Positions 27,668-38,047 are shown, counted from the stretch's first letter. The stretch: DNA of 64,000 bases from Paraburkholderia sp. D15 (GCF_029910215.1 NZ_CP110395.1:3286001-3350000), one strand, 5' to 3'. The notes: a model not told the origin generated them from the letters alone. Made by a program: numbers and translations.

Positions 27668-28072
27668 TCAGGGAGCGGCCGGACGCAATTCGCCGTCGGG
27701 CAACCAGAAAACGGCACGGCCTTCGGGCGTATCCCGTTCGTCGACCTGAACGGGACGCAATCTGCCGCCGCGGCACGGTCCGCCCACGCATTTGCCGGTA
27801 TCCGGCGCGTAAATCGCGCCGTGCGTAGCGCACATCAAGTATAAACCGGACGATTCGAAGAACTGACCCTCAGACCAGTCAAGCTCCATCGGCACGTGAG
27901 CGCAGCGGTTCAGGTAACCGTAGGCGCGGCCGTCGTAGCGAACGAAAAACACCACGACCTCGCCGCCGCCGAGCGTGGCCGCGCGGCGCACGCCCGCGCC
28001 GCCGTCGACCAGTTCTCCGGACGCGCAGATGCGCACCGCTTCGCCCGAACTCTCCGCGCCGACGGTGCTCAT
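27668..28072 (-). CDS. Rieske [2Fe-2S] protein
   Basis: The 134-aa protein has both cluster-binding boxes: C57-A-H59 (NRCAHVPMELDW) and C81-A-T-H84 (MCATHGAIYAPDTG), followed by a GPCRGG loop. There is no membrane anchor or signal peptide, so it is a soluble electron carrier or a ferredoxin-like subunit rather than the bc1 Rieske protein. The partner enzyme is unknown. Its ATG overlaps the phosphatase stop as ATGA. Confidence 0.92.
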   Translation of the reverse strand: MSTVGAESSGEAVRICASGELVDGGAGVRRAATLGGGEVVVFFVRYDGRAYGYLNRCAHVPMELDWSEGQFFESSGLYLMCATHGAIYAPDTGKCVGGPCRGGRLRPVQVDERDTPEGRAVFWLPDGELRPAAP

Positions 28073-28728
28073 GCGTTCTCCCGCAGCCAGCCGGACAGCA
28101 CGCTAACGCTCGATGCGACGAACTTCGGCTCCAATGCCGTCAAGGAGGCCGCCGGATGCGCGCCGTAAGTGACGCCGATACCCGCAACGCCCGCGTTGAT
28201 CGCCATCTGCAGATCGTGCGTGGTATCGCCGACCATCACCGTGCGCGCCGGATCCTGCCCCAGTTCGCGTGTCAGCTCGTGCAGCATGGCCGGGTGCGGC
28301 TTGGAGAACGTCTCGTCGGCGCAGCGCGTGCCGTCGAACAGGCTGGTCAGGCGCGACTGATCGAGCGCGCGGTTCAGTCCGACGCGGCTCTTGCCGGTCG
28401 CGACTGCCAGCAGATAGCCCTGATCGCGCAACTCCTGCAGCATCTCGCGGACGCCGGCAAACAGCTCGGTGGTCTGATCCTTCACCAGATAATGAAAGCG
28501 GTAACGCTCGGCAAGCCGCGGGTAATCGGCCGGATCGAGCGTGGGTGCGGCGATCTGCAACGCGTCGCGCAGGCCGAGGCCGATCACGTAGCTGGCGGCT
28601 TCGTCGGCGGGAACCGGCAGGCCGAGATCGCGGCATGCGGACTGGATGCTGCGCGTGATATGCGCGGTCGAATCCATCAAGGTTCCGTCCCAATCGAAGA
28701 CGATCAGATCAAATTGCTCTCTAGCCAT
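28069..28728 (-). CDS. HAD-superfamily phosphatase (phosphoglycolate phosphatase-like)
   Basis: The 219-aa HAD hydrolase has motif I FDWDGTLMDST with the nucleophile Asp, motif II ATGKSRVG, the motif III lysine in FSKPHPAM, and motif IV VGDTTHDLQMA. It resembles the Gph group, but substrate specificity cannot be read from the sequence. In this position after rluC it is often annotated as a phosphatase of unknown substrate. The start (MAREQFDLIV) overlaps the rluC stop by 8 bp. Confidence 0.9.
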   Translation of the reverse strand: MAREQFDLIVFDWDGTLMDSTAHITRSIQSACRDLGLPVPADEAASYVIGLGLRDALQIAAPTLDPADYPRLAERYRFHYLVKDQTTELFAGVREMLQELRDQGYLLAVATGKSRVGLNRALDQSRLTSLFDGTRCADETFSKPHPAMLHELTRELGQDPARTVMVGDTTHDLQMAINAGVAGIGVTYGAHPAASLTALEPKFVASSVSVLSGWLRENA

Positions 28729-29746
28729 GCGGTGTCGTCTCCGGGTTCGATCCATCTCTTGATTCGTTGAGCTGCGCGACGAAGCTGCGGCACTCGGCCG
28801 GCAGCGGCGCCTCGAACTGCAATGGCGCGCCGGTTGCCGGATGCGTCAGCTTCAGCCGGTAAGCATGCAGGAACATCCGCTTGAGGCCGGGTTTCGCGTT
28901 CGCGCGCGCCAACGCCTTGTTCAGCGCGAAATCGCCATATTTGGCGTCGCCGACGATCGGCAGTTCCAGATGCTGCAAATGAACGCGAATCTGATGCGTG
29001 CGGCCGGTCTTCAGTTCCGCTTCGAGCAGCGCATATTCCGGCCAGCGGTCGATCAGGTTGAACACCGTATGCGACGCGAGGCCGTCCGCCTGCACCCGTA
29101 CCCGGCGCTCGCCGTCCGCGGTCAGATATTTGTGCAGCGGCTCCTTGACCGCGCGGCGGCGCCCCCAGTCGCTCGCCCATTCGCCGTGAACGCACGCGTA
29201 GTAGCGCTTATCCATGCGGTTCTCGCGGATCTGCTCGTGCAGATTGACGAGCGCCGCGCGCTTCTTGGCGAGCATCAGGATGCCGGACGTCTCGCGATCC
29301 AGCCGATGCACCAGTTCGAGGAATTTCGCCTGCGGCCGCGCCTCGCGCATCTGTTCGATCACGCCGAACGCGACGCCGCTGCCGCCGTGAACCGCCACGC
29401 CGGCCGGCTTGTCGATCACGAGCATATGCTCGTCTTCGAAAATGATCCTGAAGTCGGGGCCCGGCAGCGGCACGTGCGCGGCCGGCTCGTTCGCCTGAGC
29501 GACCCGGATGGGCGGCACGCGGACCAGATCGCCGAGTTCCAGCCGGTACTGCGCGTCGATCCGGCCCTTGTTCACGCGGACCTCGCCGCTACGCAGGATG
29601 CGATAAATATGGCTTTTGGGCACGCCTTTACAGACGCGCAACAAAAAGTTGTCGATTCGCTGTCCGGCCGCGCTGTCATCGATTTCAATCAGCGAGACCT
29701 GGTCGCTTGCGACCGATTTCTGGGATATTTTGCCTAACTCTTTCAT
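28721..29746 (-). CDS. rluC: 23S rRNA pseudouridine(955/2504/2580) synthase RluC
   Basis: RluC isomerises three uridines in 23S rRNA. The 341-aa protein has an N-terminal S4-like domain (AAGQRIDNFLLRVCKGVPKS) and a catalytic domain with the Asp motif HRLDRETSGILM and the later KTGRTHQIRVHL. The ATG at 29746 is not preceded by a Shine-Dalgarno sequence. Instead, TATATT lies four bases upstream, so the message might start very close to the codon. A start a few codons away cannot be excluded. It is divergent from rne, a common arrangement. Confidence 0.93.
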   Translation of the reverse strand: MKELGKISQKSVASDQVSLIEIDDSAAGQRIDNFLLRVCKGVPKSHIYRILRSGEVRVNKGRIDAQYRLELGDLVRVPPIRVAQANEPAAHVPLPGPDFRIIFEDEHMLVIDKPAGVAVHGGSGVAFGVIEQMREARPQAKFLELVHRLDRETSGILMLAKKRAALVNLHEQIRENRMDKRYYACVHGEWASDWGRRRAVKEPLHKYLTADGERRVRVQADGLASHTVFNLIDRWPEYALLEAELKTGRTHQIRVHLQHLELPIVGDAKYGDFALNKALARANAKPGLKRMFLHAYRLKLTHPATGAPLQFEAPLPAECRSFVAQLNESRDGSNPETTPHG

Positions 29747-30475
29747 TCTGAATATAATTTGCCCAGCAGTCTGCGGCGGCCGGCGCAGTGACCGGAATTC
29801 GGGCGGATTGCGCAGGTGCAAGCGATAAACGTTTATTTTACTTGCGCCGGGGGCTGGTTGCTCACCCTCAATGAGATGCAACAAGTTGCACGCACGAAGC
29901 TGGTACCCGGCAGGGACGGCGCCCACAGGCGCGTTCGGTCAAGGCCGGCTTCGACGGTAACGGAATTTTGGTAAAAAAGAATTTAACTTTCAGCTTCGGA
30001 TCGGGCCGTCTGTCGCCCAGTTGTACGAAGCTGCAGGTTGCGAAAATACGGCGTGCGCCCGAGGCGTCTTGTAGAAAGTACAAGACATGGCGACGTCAAA
30101 ATGAGGCGAGACACCCCCAGCAGGAAAAGACGCGCCGACTGCGCGAACTTCCCGCTGCGGCATGGCCGCAGCCTCCGACCCTCCGGTCACGCGCCCACCC
30201 GGCGCACCGGCGCGAGCGGACGAAGGTTGACGAAGGCCTGCCGGCAGAACCCGCGGCGTGTCGGGTCGTTATTTGAAGCCGTGTTCGCATGTGCCCTGCG
30301 GCACCGTGCCCACTTTTTAACGGGGCCGGGCCCTCTCAGGCAATTCTCCCGCCATTTTTCCCGCTCCAGCGTGCCCGTGAAAACACAATAAGGCGCGGCA
30401 TGCCGCTGCCCGCTTCGCTCTCGCGACTGACAACCGCGCAGCGACGGTCAGGCTAAGCCGCTCTGGAGCCGTTCA
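29747..30475. other. Long divergent spacer: rluC promoter region and rne leader
   Basis: The 729 bp between rluC and rne hold no convincing gene. Short frames of 60-117 codons occur but lack ribosome-binding sites or domains. Visible elements are a perfect palindrome ATAAACGTTTAT at 29825-29836, an A/T-rich patch at 29966-29990, and a small hairpin CTTGTA-GAAAG-TACAAG at 30068-30084. In E. coli, rne mRNA has a long 5' leader through which RNase E autoregulates. A similar leader here is an inference. Confidence 0.55.
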
Positions 30476-33400
30476 ATGAAACGAATGTTGTTCAACGCGA
30501 CGCAGCAGGAAGAACTGCGCGTCGCCATCGTCGATGGGCAAAAACTCATCGATATCGACATCGAAACCGCCGGTCGCGAACAGCGCAAAGGCAATATTTA
30601 CAAGGGCATCATCACCCGCATCGAGCCGTCGCTCGAAGCGTGTTTCGTCAACTACGGCGAAGACCGTCACGGTTTTCTGCCGTTCAAGGAAGTCGCCCGT
30701 CAGTATTTCCGCGACGGCGTCGACATGCGTTCCGCCCGTATCCAGGACGCCCTGAAAGAAGGTCAGGAACTGATCGTTCAGGTCGAAAAGGAAGAACGCG
30801 GCAACAAGGGCGCGGCCCTCACCACCTTCATCTCGCTCGCCGGCCGGTACCTCGTGCTGATGCCGAACAATCCGCGCGGCGGCGGCGTGTCGCGCCGGAT
30901 CGAAGGCGACGACCGTCAGGAACTGCGCGAAACCATGGCGCAGCTGCAATTGCCGGAAGGCATGAGCATCATCGCGCGCACGGCCGGCATCGGCCGCAGC
31001 GCCGAAGAACTGCAGTGGGACCTGAACTACCTGATGCAACTGTGGCGCGCGATCGAAGCCGCGTCGCAGAGCGGTTCGAGCGGTCAGCCGATGCTGATTT
31101 ACCTCGAATCGAGCCTCGTGATCCGGGCGATCCGCGACTATTTCCAGCCGGATATCGGCGAAATCCTGATCGACACCACCGAAATCCATGACCAGGCACG
31201 CGCCTTCATGGACATCGTGATGCCGGACAATGTCAGCAAGGTGAAGCGGTATCACGACGACGTGCCGCTGTTCTCGCGCTTCCAGATCGAACACCAGATC
31301 GAAACCGCGTACTCGCGCACGGTGCCGCTGCCCTCGGGCGGCGCGATCGTGATCGACCACACCGAAGCACTGGTCGCGATCGACGTGAACTCGGCGCGCG
31401 CCACCAAGGGCGCGGACATCGAGGAAACGGCCGCGCGCACCAACCTCGAAGCCGCCGACGAAGTCGCCCGCCAGTTGCGCCTGCGCGATCTGGGCGGCCT
31501 GATCGTGATCGACTTCATCGACATGGAATCGGCCAAGAGCCAGCGCGAAGTCGAGCAACGCCTGAAAGACGCGCTCAAGCACGACCGTGCGCGCGTCCAG
31601 ATGGGCAAGATCTCGCGTTTCGGCCTGATGGAACTGTCGCGTCAACGTCTGCGTCCGGCGCTGTCGGAAGGTAGCCACGTGACCTGCCCGCGCTGCAACG
31701 GCACGGGCCACATCCGCGATACCGAATCGTCCGCGCTGCAAGTGCTGCGGATCATTCAGGAAGAAGCGATGAAGGAAAACACCGCGGCAATCCATTGCCA
31801 GGTGCCGGTCGAAGTGACCGCCTTCCTGCTGAACGAGAAGCGCGCCGAAATCAACAAGATCGAGTCGCGTTTCAAGGTCAATGTCGTCCTGATCCCGAAC
31901 AAGCACCTCGATACGCCGCACTACAAGCTCGAACGCCTGCGTCACGACGACGCGCGTCTCGACGATCCGCGCGCTTCGTGGAAGATGGCGGAAGAAGCTG
32001 CTCGCGAACTGGAGTCGGAAACCGGCTACAGCAAGCGCGCCGAAGAGGTGAAGCCGAAGCAGGAAGCCGCGGTCAAGGGCATCACGCCTGAGAAGCCGGC
32101 GCCGAGCGCGCCGGTTCGCCCGGCCGCCACGCCCGCTCCGGTCGCGGTGACGCCGGCGAGCGGCGGTTTCATCGGCTGGCTGAAGGGTCTGTTCGGTATG
32201 CAGCCGGCTGCGCCGGCGCCGGTCGCACCGGCCACGCCGGAAAAGCAGGCGCGTCCGCAACGCGGCGAACGCACGGAGCGCGGTGAGCGCACGGGCGAAC
32301 GCGGTGGCGATCGCAACCGGAATCGTCGCGGCGGCGCAGGTGGCCGTGATGCGGCAGGTCGCGGCGAAGGCGCGAACGGCGGCCGTCAGGGTCAGCAGCC
32401 GTCGCAGCGTCGCGAGGAACGCGAACCGCGTGAAGGCCGCGAAGGCCGTGACGTGCGTGAAGCACGCGAGGGCCGCGAGCCGCGCGAAGCACGCGAACCG
32501 CGTGCCGGCCGTGAAGCGCGTGAACCGCGCGAGGCCCGCGAAGGCCGTGAACCGCGCGAGGCTCGCGAGCCGCGTGAGGGTCGCGAAGGTCGCGACAACC
32601 GTGGCGAACGCGGTAACGAGCGCCCGGACAACGCGGACGTCGCACAGCGCGGCGAACGTCAGGAACGTGGCGAACGCCGTGAACGTGGCGAGCGCGCGGA
32701 GCGCGGCGAACGCCGCAAGCCACAAGCCGAAGCGGCTGACGCACTAACGCAGAACGAATCGCAAACGGCGGAAGAACTGGCGCAAAACCAGGCCTTGCTG
32801 GGCGAAAACGGCGCACCGGTCGATCAGGAAGCGGCAGCACGTGACGGCGAAGAGCGTCGTCGTCGCCGTCGTGGTCGTCGTGGCGGCCGTCGCGAGCGTG
32901 AAGAGGACGTGAACGGCAATCTGGCAGCCGACGTGGCGGAAGCCGAAGGCGATCAGACCAATGTGACCGACGACGCACCGGTGCGCAGCGCGCCGCAACC
33001 CGTCGAGCACACGGCTGAAGCGCACGAAGCGCAGGTCGTGACGCCGGTGGAAGTGGTCGTTGCCGCCGTCGCCACCGAAACGGCGGTCGTCTCCGAACTG
33101 CATGCGGCAACCGAAACGCCGGCTCTGGCCGTCGAGAAGGCGGCCAAGGCCGAGGCGATCGTGCCGGTCGAGCAGGCGCCGGCAGCAACGGCGGCGGTCG
33201 AGCCGGTGGCGGAAGCGCCGGTTCAGGCCGCAGCGGCCGCCGCTCCGGTCGAAGCCGCGCAAGCCGCTCCGGCTGCGAGCGAGACGGTTTCGCTGGTGGA
33301 ACCGGTCGCGCATGCCGAAGCTCCGGTTCAGACGCACGATGAAGCGCACGTCGTGGCACCGGCAGCGACGCCGGTCATCGAAACGCCGGCAGCGCCGGCA

Positions 33401-33820
33401 ACTCCGGCACCGGTGGAAGCCGTCGCTCCCGCCGCGGTCGAAGCACCGGTAGCCCAACCAGCGCCGCACGCCGAAATCGTCGAAGCGCAACCCGCCGTGA
33501 CGGCAAGCGCGGTTGAGGAAACGGCGCCGGCAGCAGTCGAAGCCATCGAGCCCGCGCCCGTCGCCGCCGCTCCGCAAGCCCCGGCACCGCAAGCTGCACC
33601 GGCGCCGCGCAACGGCGGCATCTCGGCCGACGCCCTGAAACCGGTGCTGGAACAAGCCGGTCTCGTCTGGGTGAACACCGACGCCGACAAGCTGCGCGCC
33701 GCGCAGGAAGCCGCCGCGCAGACCGTCAAGCCGGCCCGTGTGGTACGCGAGCGCAAGCCGTTGCCGCCGCTCGACAGCGCGCCGATGCAACAGGTGGAAA
33801 CGGGTAAGCATCCGCAGTAA
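30476..33820 (+). CDS. rne: Ribonuclease E
   Basis: RNase E is the essential endonuclease and degradosome scaffold. In the 1114-aa protein, the catalytic half (1 to about 520) shows the S1 domain start ([20 protein letters not shown]), the catalytic Asp in [12 protein letters not shown] and VIDFIDM, and the Zn-link CPRCNG (C404, C407). The C-terminal half is disordered. An Arg/Glu/Gly region of tandem [12 protein letters not shown] repeats (about 645-750) is followed by an arginine run ([14 protein letters not shown], near 795) and a long Ala/Val/Pro stretch. It closes with a short conserved-looking end ([20 protein letters not shown]). These basic regions are probably RNA- and partner-binding. 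Confidence 0.96.
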   Translation: MKRMLFNATQQEELRVAIVDGQKLIDIDIETAGREQRKGNIYKGIITRIEPSLEACFVNYGEDRHGFLPFKEVARQYFRDGVDMRSARIQDALKEGQELIVQVEKEERGNKGAALTTFISLAGRYLVLMPNNPRGGGVSRRIEGDDRQELRETMAQLQLPEGMSIIARTAGIGRSAEELQWDLNYLMQLWRAIEAASQSGSSGQPMLIYLESSLVIRAIRDYFQPDIGEILIDTTEIHDQARAFMDIVMPDNVSKVKRYHDDVPLFSRFQIEHQIETAYSRTVPLPSGGAIVIDHTEALVAIDVNSARATKGADIEETAARTNLEAADEVARQLRLRDLGGLIVIDFIDMESAKSQREVEQRLKDALKHDRARVQMGKISRFGLMELSRQRLRPALSEGSHVTCPRCNGTGHIRDTESSALQVLRIIQEEAMKENTAAIHCQVPVEVTAFLLNEKRAEINKIESRFKVNVVLIPNKHLDTPHYKLERLRHDDARLDDPRASWKMAEEAARELESETGYSKRAEEVKPKQEAAVKGITPEKPAPSAPVRPAATPAPVAVTPASGGFIGWLKGLFGMQPAAPAPVAPATPEKQARPQRGERTERGERTGERGGDRNRNRRGGAGGRDAAGRGEGANGGRQGQQPSQRREEREPREGREGRDVREAREGREPREAREPRAGREAREPREAREGREPREAREPREGREGRDNRGERGNERPDNADVAQRGERQERGERRERGERAERGERRKPQAEAADALTQNESQTAEELAQNQALLGENGAPVDQEAAARDGEERRRRRRGRRGGRREREEDVNGNLAADVAEAEGDQTNVTDDAPVRSAPQPVEHTAEAHEAQVVTPVEVVVAAVATETAVVSELHAATETPALAVEKAAKAEAIVPVEQAPAATAAVEPVAEAPVQAAAAAAPVEAAQAAPAASETVSLVEPVAHAEAPVQTHDEAHVVAPAATPVIETPAAPATPAPVEAVAPAAVEAPVAQPAPHAEIVEAQPAVTASAVEETAPAAVEAIEPAPVAAAPQAPAPQAAPAPRNGGISADALKPVLEQAGLVWVNTDADKLRAAQEAAAQTVKPARVVRERKPLPPLDSAPMQQVETGKHPQ
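32416..32720 (+). repeat. Arg/Glu codon repeat array inside rne
   Basis: About 300 bp of degenerate tandem units, mostly CGCGAACCGCGTGAAGC-like, encode [12 protein letters not shown] and GERxERGER motifs. The units are multiples of three and remain in frame. Length changes would alter the number of Arg/Glu units in the RNase E scaffold. Confidence 0.8.
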
Positions 33821-33836
33821 GCTGCCCCGCTGCCTC

Positions 33837-33869
33837 GAAAAGCCCGCCCTCACCGGCGGGCTTTTTTTT
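33837..33869 (+). terminator. Rho-independent terminator of rne
   Basis: A 9-bp stem, AAGCCCGCC/GGCGGGCTT, has a 6-base loop and eight T. It starts about 17 bp after the rne stop. Confidence 0.93.
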
Positions 33870-34016
33870 GCGTGGCGCTCGGCGAACCGTGGACGGCGGC
33901 CGACGGTATGCCTCTCCCCGTATACCCCGACTGCGCCCCGGGGCCGGCTGCCGTAATAAGCATTTCCGCTAGAATGAATATCTGGCTTTATTTTCAAGCA
34001 TTAAGCGAAGCATTTC

Positions 34017-35126
34017 ATGTCCCGACGCATCATCCCTGTTGCCGATTTCAGCGCGGCGCCGGTCATTGCCGGCCCCCTGCAGACGCCCACCGGCGTGCTG
34101 CATGACACGCTGGCGCGTCCGCTGCGCGACCTGCGCATCTCGGTGACGGACCGGTGCAATTTCCGCTGCGTCTACTGCATGCCGCGCGCGGTGTTCGACA
34201 AGGACTACACGTTCCTGCCGCACGGCGCGCTGCTCAGCTTCGAGGAAATCGAACGGCTCGCGCGGCTGTTCGTCGCACATGGCGTCGAGAAGATCCGCCT
34301 GACCGGCGGCGAACCGCTGCTGCGTAAGAATCTGGAATTCCTGATCGAGCGGCTTGCGCGGCTCACCACGCCCGACGGCACGCCGCTCGATCTGACGCTG
34401 ACCACCAACGGTTCGCTGCTCGAACGTAAGGCGCAGAGCCTGAAAGACGCCGGCCTGACGCGCGTGACCGTCAGCCTCGATGCGCTCGACGACGCCCTGT
34501 TCCGCCGCATGAACGACGCCGACTTCGCGGTCGCCGACGTGCTCGAAGGCATCGCGGCGGCGCACGCCGTGGGTCTGGCGCCGGTCAAGGTCAACATGGT
34601 GGTCAAACGCGGCACCAACGACGGCGAAATCGTGCCGATGGCGCGTCATTTCAAAGGCTCGGGCGCAGTGCTGCGCTTCATCGAATACATGGATGTCGGC
34701 ACGTCGAACGGCTGGAACATGACCGAGGTGCTGCCGTCGGCCGAAGTCGTCGACCGCATCGCGGAGCACTTTCCGCTGGCACCGCTCGACGCCCACAGCG
34801 CCGCCGAAACCGCGCAACGCTGGGGCTACGCGGACGGCAGCGGCGAGATCGGGGTGATTTCGAGCGTCACGCGCGCGTTCTGCGGCGCGTGCACGCGTGC
34901 TCGTCTGTCGACCGAAGGCAAGCTGTATCTGTGCCTGTTCGCGTCGACGGGTCATGATTTGCGGGCGCTGCTGCGCGGCGGCGCGAACGACGACGCGATC
35001 GCGACCGCCGTCGCCGAAATCTGGCAGGCGCGCGGCGACCGCTATTCGCAACTGCGCGGCAGCGGCACCGCCGAGGCCCTCGCGCGCGAAAGCCGCCGCG
35101 TCGAAATGTCGTACATCGGCGGCTAA
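34017..35126 (+). CDS. moaA: GTP 3',8-cyclase MoaA
   Basis: MoaA is a radical-SAM enzyme that starts molybdenum cofactor synthesis from GTP. The 369-aa protein has the radical-SAM motif CNFRCVYC, the GGEPLLR segment, the second 4Fe-4S cluster FCGACTRAR with a further Cys in LYLCLF, and the C-terminal Gly-Gly needed for activity. It begins a plus-strand group with mobA and moeA. Confidence 0.96.
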   Translation: MSRRIIPVADFSAAPVIAGPLQTPTGVLHDTLARPLRDLRISVTDRCNFRCVYCMPRAVFDKDYTFLPHGALLSFEEIERLARLFVAHGVEKIRLTGGEPLLRKNLEFLIERLARLTTPDGTPLDLTLTTNGSLLERKAQSLKDAGLTRVTVSLDALDDALFRRMNDADFAVADVLEGIAAAHAVGLAPVKVNMVVKRGTNDGEIVPMARHFKGSGAVLRFIEYMDVGTSNGWNMTEVLPSAEVVDRIAEHFPLAPLDAHSAAETAQRWGYADGSGEIGVISSVTRAFCGACTRARLSTEGKLYLCLFASTGHDLRALLRGGANDDAIATAVAEIWQARGDRYSQLRGSGTAEALARESRRVEMSYIGG

Positions 35127-35145
35127 GCGCGCGCCGCACATCAGC

Positions 35146-35760
35146 ATGACGACCACACGCGAGCACATCACCGGTCTTCTGCTTGCGGGCGGGCGCGGCA
35201 TGCGCATGGGCGGCATCGACAAAGGTCTGCAGACGCTGCATGGCGAAGCGCTCGCCGCGCATGGACTGCAGCGCCTCGCGCCGCAATGCGGCGCGCTGCT
35301 GATCAGCGCCAACCGTCACGCGGACATCTACACGTCGCTGGGCGCGCCGTTCGGCGCCACGGTCGTGGCCGATACCCTGCCCGGCTTCCCCGGCCCGCTG
35401 GCCGGTCTGCTCGCCGGCTTACGCGCGGCCGGCACCGCGTACCTGCTCAGCGCCCCCTGCGACACCCCAGGCCTGCCCGCCGACCTCGCCGTCCGTCTCG
35501 CGCAGACACTCGACGCGCAGCACGCCGACATCGCCACCGTCACCACGACAGACGCCCACGGCGAAGTCTCGCTTCACCCGGTCTTCGCGCTGCTTCGCAC
35601 GAGCCTCGCCGACGACCTCGCGGCCTTTCTGGAGGCCGGTGAGCGCAAGGTCCGCGCGTGGTACGCGCGCCACAAGACCGTGGAAGTCGCCTTTACCGAT
35701 GAGCGCGCGTTTTACAATATCAATTCGTTACAAGAACTCGCCGACCTCGAGCGCGCTTGA
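35146..35760 (+). CDS. mobA: Molybdenum cofactor guanylyltransferase MobA
   Basis: MobA attaches GMP to Mo-molybdopterin. The 204-aa protein starts MTTTREHITGLLLAGGRGMRMGG, with the nucleotide-binding LAGGRGxRMGG motif, and has SAPCDTPGLPADL with the metal-binding Asp. The ATG is 19 bp after the moaA stop. The frame stays open upstream into moaA, but only this start gives the family N-terminus. Confidence 0.95.
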   Translation: MTTTREHITGLLLAGGRGMRMGGIDKGLQTLHGEALAAHGLQRLAPQCGALLISANRHADIYTSLGAPFGATVVADTLPGFPGPLAGLLAGLRAAGTAYLLSAPCDTPGLPADLAVRLAQTLDAQHADIATVTTTDAHGEVSLHPVFALLRTSLADDLAAFLEAGERKVRAWYARHKTVEVAFTDERAFYNINSLQELADLERA

Positions 35761-35844
35761 GGTTCCGGTTCAAATCCCGCTCCGGCCCCACGGCAGACGC
35801 CGCGCGTTGCCACCCCGGCCGCCGGTCGCGACGCCCAGCCCTTC

Positions 35845-37164
35845 ATGACCACGCTTAACGACTTTTCCCGCTGCGTCGCGCAGTACGATCCTCACGCGCT
35901 ACCCGTTTCGGCCGCTCAGGCGATTGTTCGTCAATGGGCCACGCCGGTCGCGGCGGTCGAGCGCGTGGCGTTGCGTGATGCGCTCGACCGCGTGCTGGCC
36001 GCCGACATCGTGTCGCCGATCGACGTGCCGTCGCACGACAATTCGGCCATGGACGGCTACGCGTTCCCGCGCGCGGCGCTGGAACATGGCACCACGAGCG
36101 CAAGCGGCACAACCGAAATCGAATTGACGATCGCCGGCAAGGCGCTGGCCGGGCATCCGTTCACCGGGCGCGTCGACACGACGCAATGCGTGCGCGTGAT
36201 GACCGGCGCGTGCATGCCCGCCGACTGCGACACCGTGGTCCCGCAAGAACTGGTGCAACGTCACGCTGACAGCACCTCGATCCGCTTCTCCGCTCACGCG
36301 GTGGCGCCTGGCCAGAACCGGCGTCTCGCGGGCGAAGACCTCGCGCGCGGTCACGTCGCGTTGCGCGCTGGGCGCATCATGCGCGCATCGGACCTCGGCC
36401 TGCTGGCCTCGCTCGGCATCGGCGAAGTACATGTGCGGCGGCGTTTGCGCGTCGCATTTTTCTCGACCGGCGACGAGTTGCGCTCGCTCGGCGAACCGCT
36501 CGATCCGGGCTCCGTCTACGACAGCAACCGCTACACGCTGTTTGCGATGCTGCGGCGTCTGAATGTCGACGCGCTCGACCTCGGCGTGGTGCGCGACGAA
36601 CCGGTCGCGCTCGAAGCCGCGTTGCGCACGGCCGCGGCGAGCGCCGACGTCGTGCTGACTTCCGGCGGCGTATCGGTGGGCGAAGCGGACTTCACGAAGC
36701 AACTGCTGCAAACTTTCGGCGACGTCGCGTTCTGGAGTCTGGCCATGCGCCCGGGCCGCCCGCTCGCATTCGGCCGCGTCTGGTCCGGCGAGCATCCGGG
36801 GCTTGGCCTGCCCGCGCTTTTCTTCGGTTTGCCCGGCAATCCGGTGGCGGTGATGGTCACGTTCTATCAGATCGTGCGCGAAGCGCTGCTGCTGATGTCC
36901 GGCGCGACCCCGCAACCCGTGCCGCTGGTTCGCGCGACGAGCCGTCAGCCGATCCGCAAGCGCGCGGGCCGCACCGAGTTTCAGCGCGGCGTGGCCACGC
37001 AGAACGAGTCCGGCGAATGGCAGGTCACGCCGACCGGCTCGCAAAGTTCCGGCGTGCTGAGTTCGATGAGCGAGGCGAATTGCTTTATCGTGCTCGGCCA
37101 CGACGAAGGCGAAATCGACGCGGGGCAACAGGTGGTTATCATGCCGTTCGACGGGCTTATCTAG
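35845..37164 (+). CDS. moeA: Molybdopterin molybdenumtransferase MoeA
   Basis: MoeA inserts molybdate into adenylylated molybdopterin. The 439-aa protein shows SHDNSAMDGYAF, MTGACMPADCDTVV, STGDEL, TSGGVSVGEADF and the FGLPGNPVAVMVTF loop, all typical of the family. It follows mobA by 84 bp in the same direction. Confidence 0.96.
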   Translation: MTTLNDFSRCVAQYDPHALPVSAAQAIVRQWATPVAAVERVALRDALDRVLAADIVSPIDVPSHDNSAMDGYAFPRAALEHGTTSASGTTEIELTIAGKALAGHPFTGRVDTTQCVRVMTGACMPADCDTVVPQELVQRHADSTSIRFSAHAVAPGQNRRLAGEDLARGHVALRAGRIMRASDLGLLASLGIGEVHVRRRLRVAFFSTGDELRSLGEPLDPGSVYDSNRYTLFAMLRRLNVDALDLGVVRDEPVALEAALRTAAASADVVLTSGGVSVGEADFTKQLLQTFGDVAFWSLAMRPGRPLAFGRVWSGEHPGLGLPALFFGLPGNPVAVMVTFYQIVREALLLMSGATPQPVPLVRATSRQPIRKRAGRTEFQRGVATQNESGEWQVTPTGSQSSGVLSSMSEANCFIVLGHDEGEIDAGQQVVIMPFDGLI

Positions 37165-37266
37165 CGCCCACGCGCATTGCACTACCTCATACGACGTAAG
37201 TTGCGTATGAAAGACGATCAGTTGCAGCTTCACCCACTATCACTACGACTCACGGGTTTGACTTAC

Positions 37267-37542
37267 ATGAAAAAACAGATTTCGTTCATCGCACCGGGAC
37301 AGACGGCCAAGGCACTGATCCTCGTGTATCTGACGTTTTCGGTGCCCATCGTGCTGCTCGGCGTCCTGGTCGCGTTCATCCGTTATGGTTCGGTGGAATT
37401 GAGCACGGTGTTCAGCGCGTTGCTGCTGAACGCGATTCTCGGTTTCATTCTGCTGTGGATCGCCTGCCACGCGTATAACTGGGTGGCGTCGCGCTTCGGC
37501 GGCATCGAAATCCAGTTGAGCGACGCGCCGGAAGAGGCCTGA
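37267..37542 (+). CDS. Small two-helix membrane protein, function unknown
   Basis: The 91-aa protein has two membrane helices (about residues 14-36 and 46-68) followed by YNWVASRFGGIEIQLSD. The short N-terminus, paired helices and the GGIEI ending resemble DUF3566-type membrane proteins, but I cannot confirm this. An in-frame ATG at 37207 would add 20 polar residues; neither start has a good ribosome-binding site. The stop overlaps the acetyltransferase ATG by one base (TGATG), which suggests coupling. Confidence 0.75.
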   Translation: MKKQISFIAPGQTAKALILVYLTFSVPIVLLGVLVAFIRYGSVELSTVFSALLLNAILGFILLWIACHAYNWVASRFGGIEIQLSDAPEEA

Positions 37543-38024
37543 TGTCCGCGACGATCCGCGCTGCCGTACCGGCCGACACCCACGCGATCTTCGCGTTGTC
37601 GTACGAACTCGCCGAGTACGAAAGCCTCACGCATCTCTTCACCGCGACAGAGGACGGGCTACGCGACGCGCTGTTCGGCGCGCAGCCGTCGATCGAGGCG
37701 CTGGTCGCGGAGAACGATGGGCGGATCGTCGGCTACGCGCTGTTCTTCCACAACTATTCGACCTTCGTCGGCCGGCGCGGCCTGTATCTGGAAGACGTGT
37801 ATGTGCAACCGGCCGAGCGTGGCAGCGGCCTTGGCGGCGCGCTGTTGCAACGGCTCGCCGCATTGGCGGTGGCACGCCAGTGCGGCCGTTTCGAATGGAC
37901 CGTGCTGGACTGGAATCAGGCGGCCATCAGCTTCTACGAGAAGATGGGCGCGACCGTGTTGCCGGATTGGCGAGTGGTGCGACTGACGGGCGAGGCGCTG
38001 GAGAAACTGGCCGCGGGCGGGTGA
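37542..38024 (+). CDS. GNAT-family N-acetyltransferase
   Basis: The 160-aa protein has a complete GNAT fold: GYALFFHNYSTF, then LEDVYVQPAERGSGLGGALL, where the acetyl-CoA loop reads ERGSGLG, and the C-terminal WNQAAISFYEKMGA. The overall pattern is like spermidine/diamine acetyltransferases, so a polyamine or thialysine substrate is possible but unproven. It is coupled to the small membrane protein upstream. Confidence 0.88.
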   Translation: MSATIRAAVPADTHAIFALSYELAEYESLTHLFTATEDGLRDALFGAQPSIEALVAENDGRIVGYALFFHNYSTFVGRRGLYLEDVYVQPAERGSGLGGALLQRLAALAVARQCGRFEWTVLDWNQAAISFYEKMGATVLPDWRVVRLTGEALEKLAAGG

Positions 38025-38047
38025 CGCTTGCAAACGGCTTGCAAGCG
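38025..38047. repeat. Perfect 9-bp hairpin between convergent genes
   Basis: CGCTTGCAA (38025-38033) pairs with TTGCAAGCG (38039-38047) across a 5-base loop, immediately after the acetyltransferase stop. No T tract follows on either strand, so it is not a standard intrinsic terminator, though it may stabilise or end the convergent messages. Confidence 0.6.

Noticed and set aside
32416..32720. The rne repeat array considered as a CRISPR
   Set aside because: Units are short, degenerate, in frame and coding, with no unique spacers of 30-40 bp and no cas genes nearby.
30473..32725. A 750-codon minus-strand frame opposite rne
   Set aside because: It is the complement of the RNase E catalytic region and repeats, with biased Phe/Ala/Thr composition and no family features.
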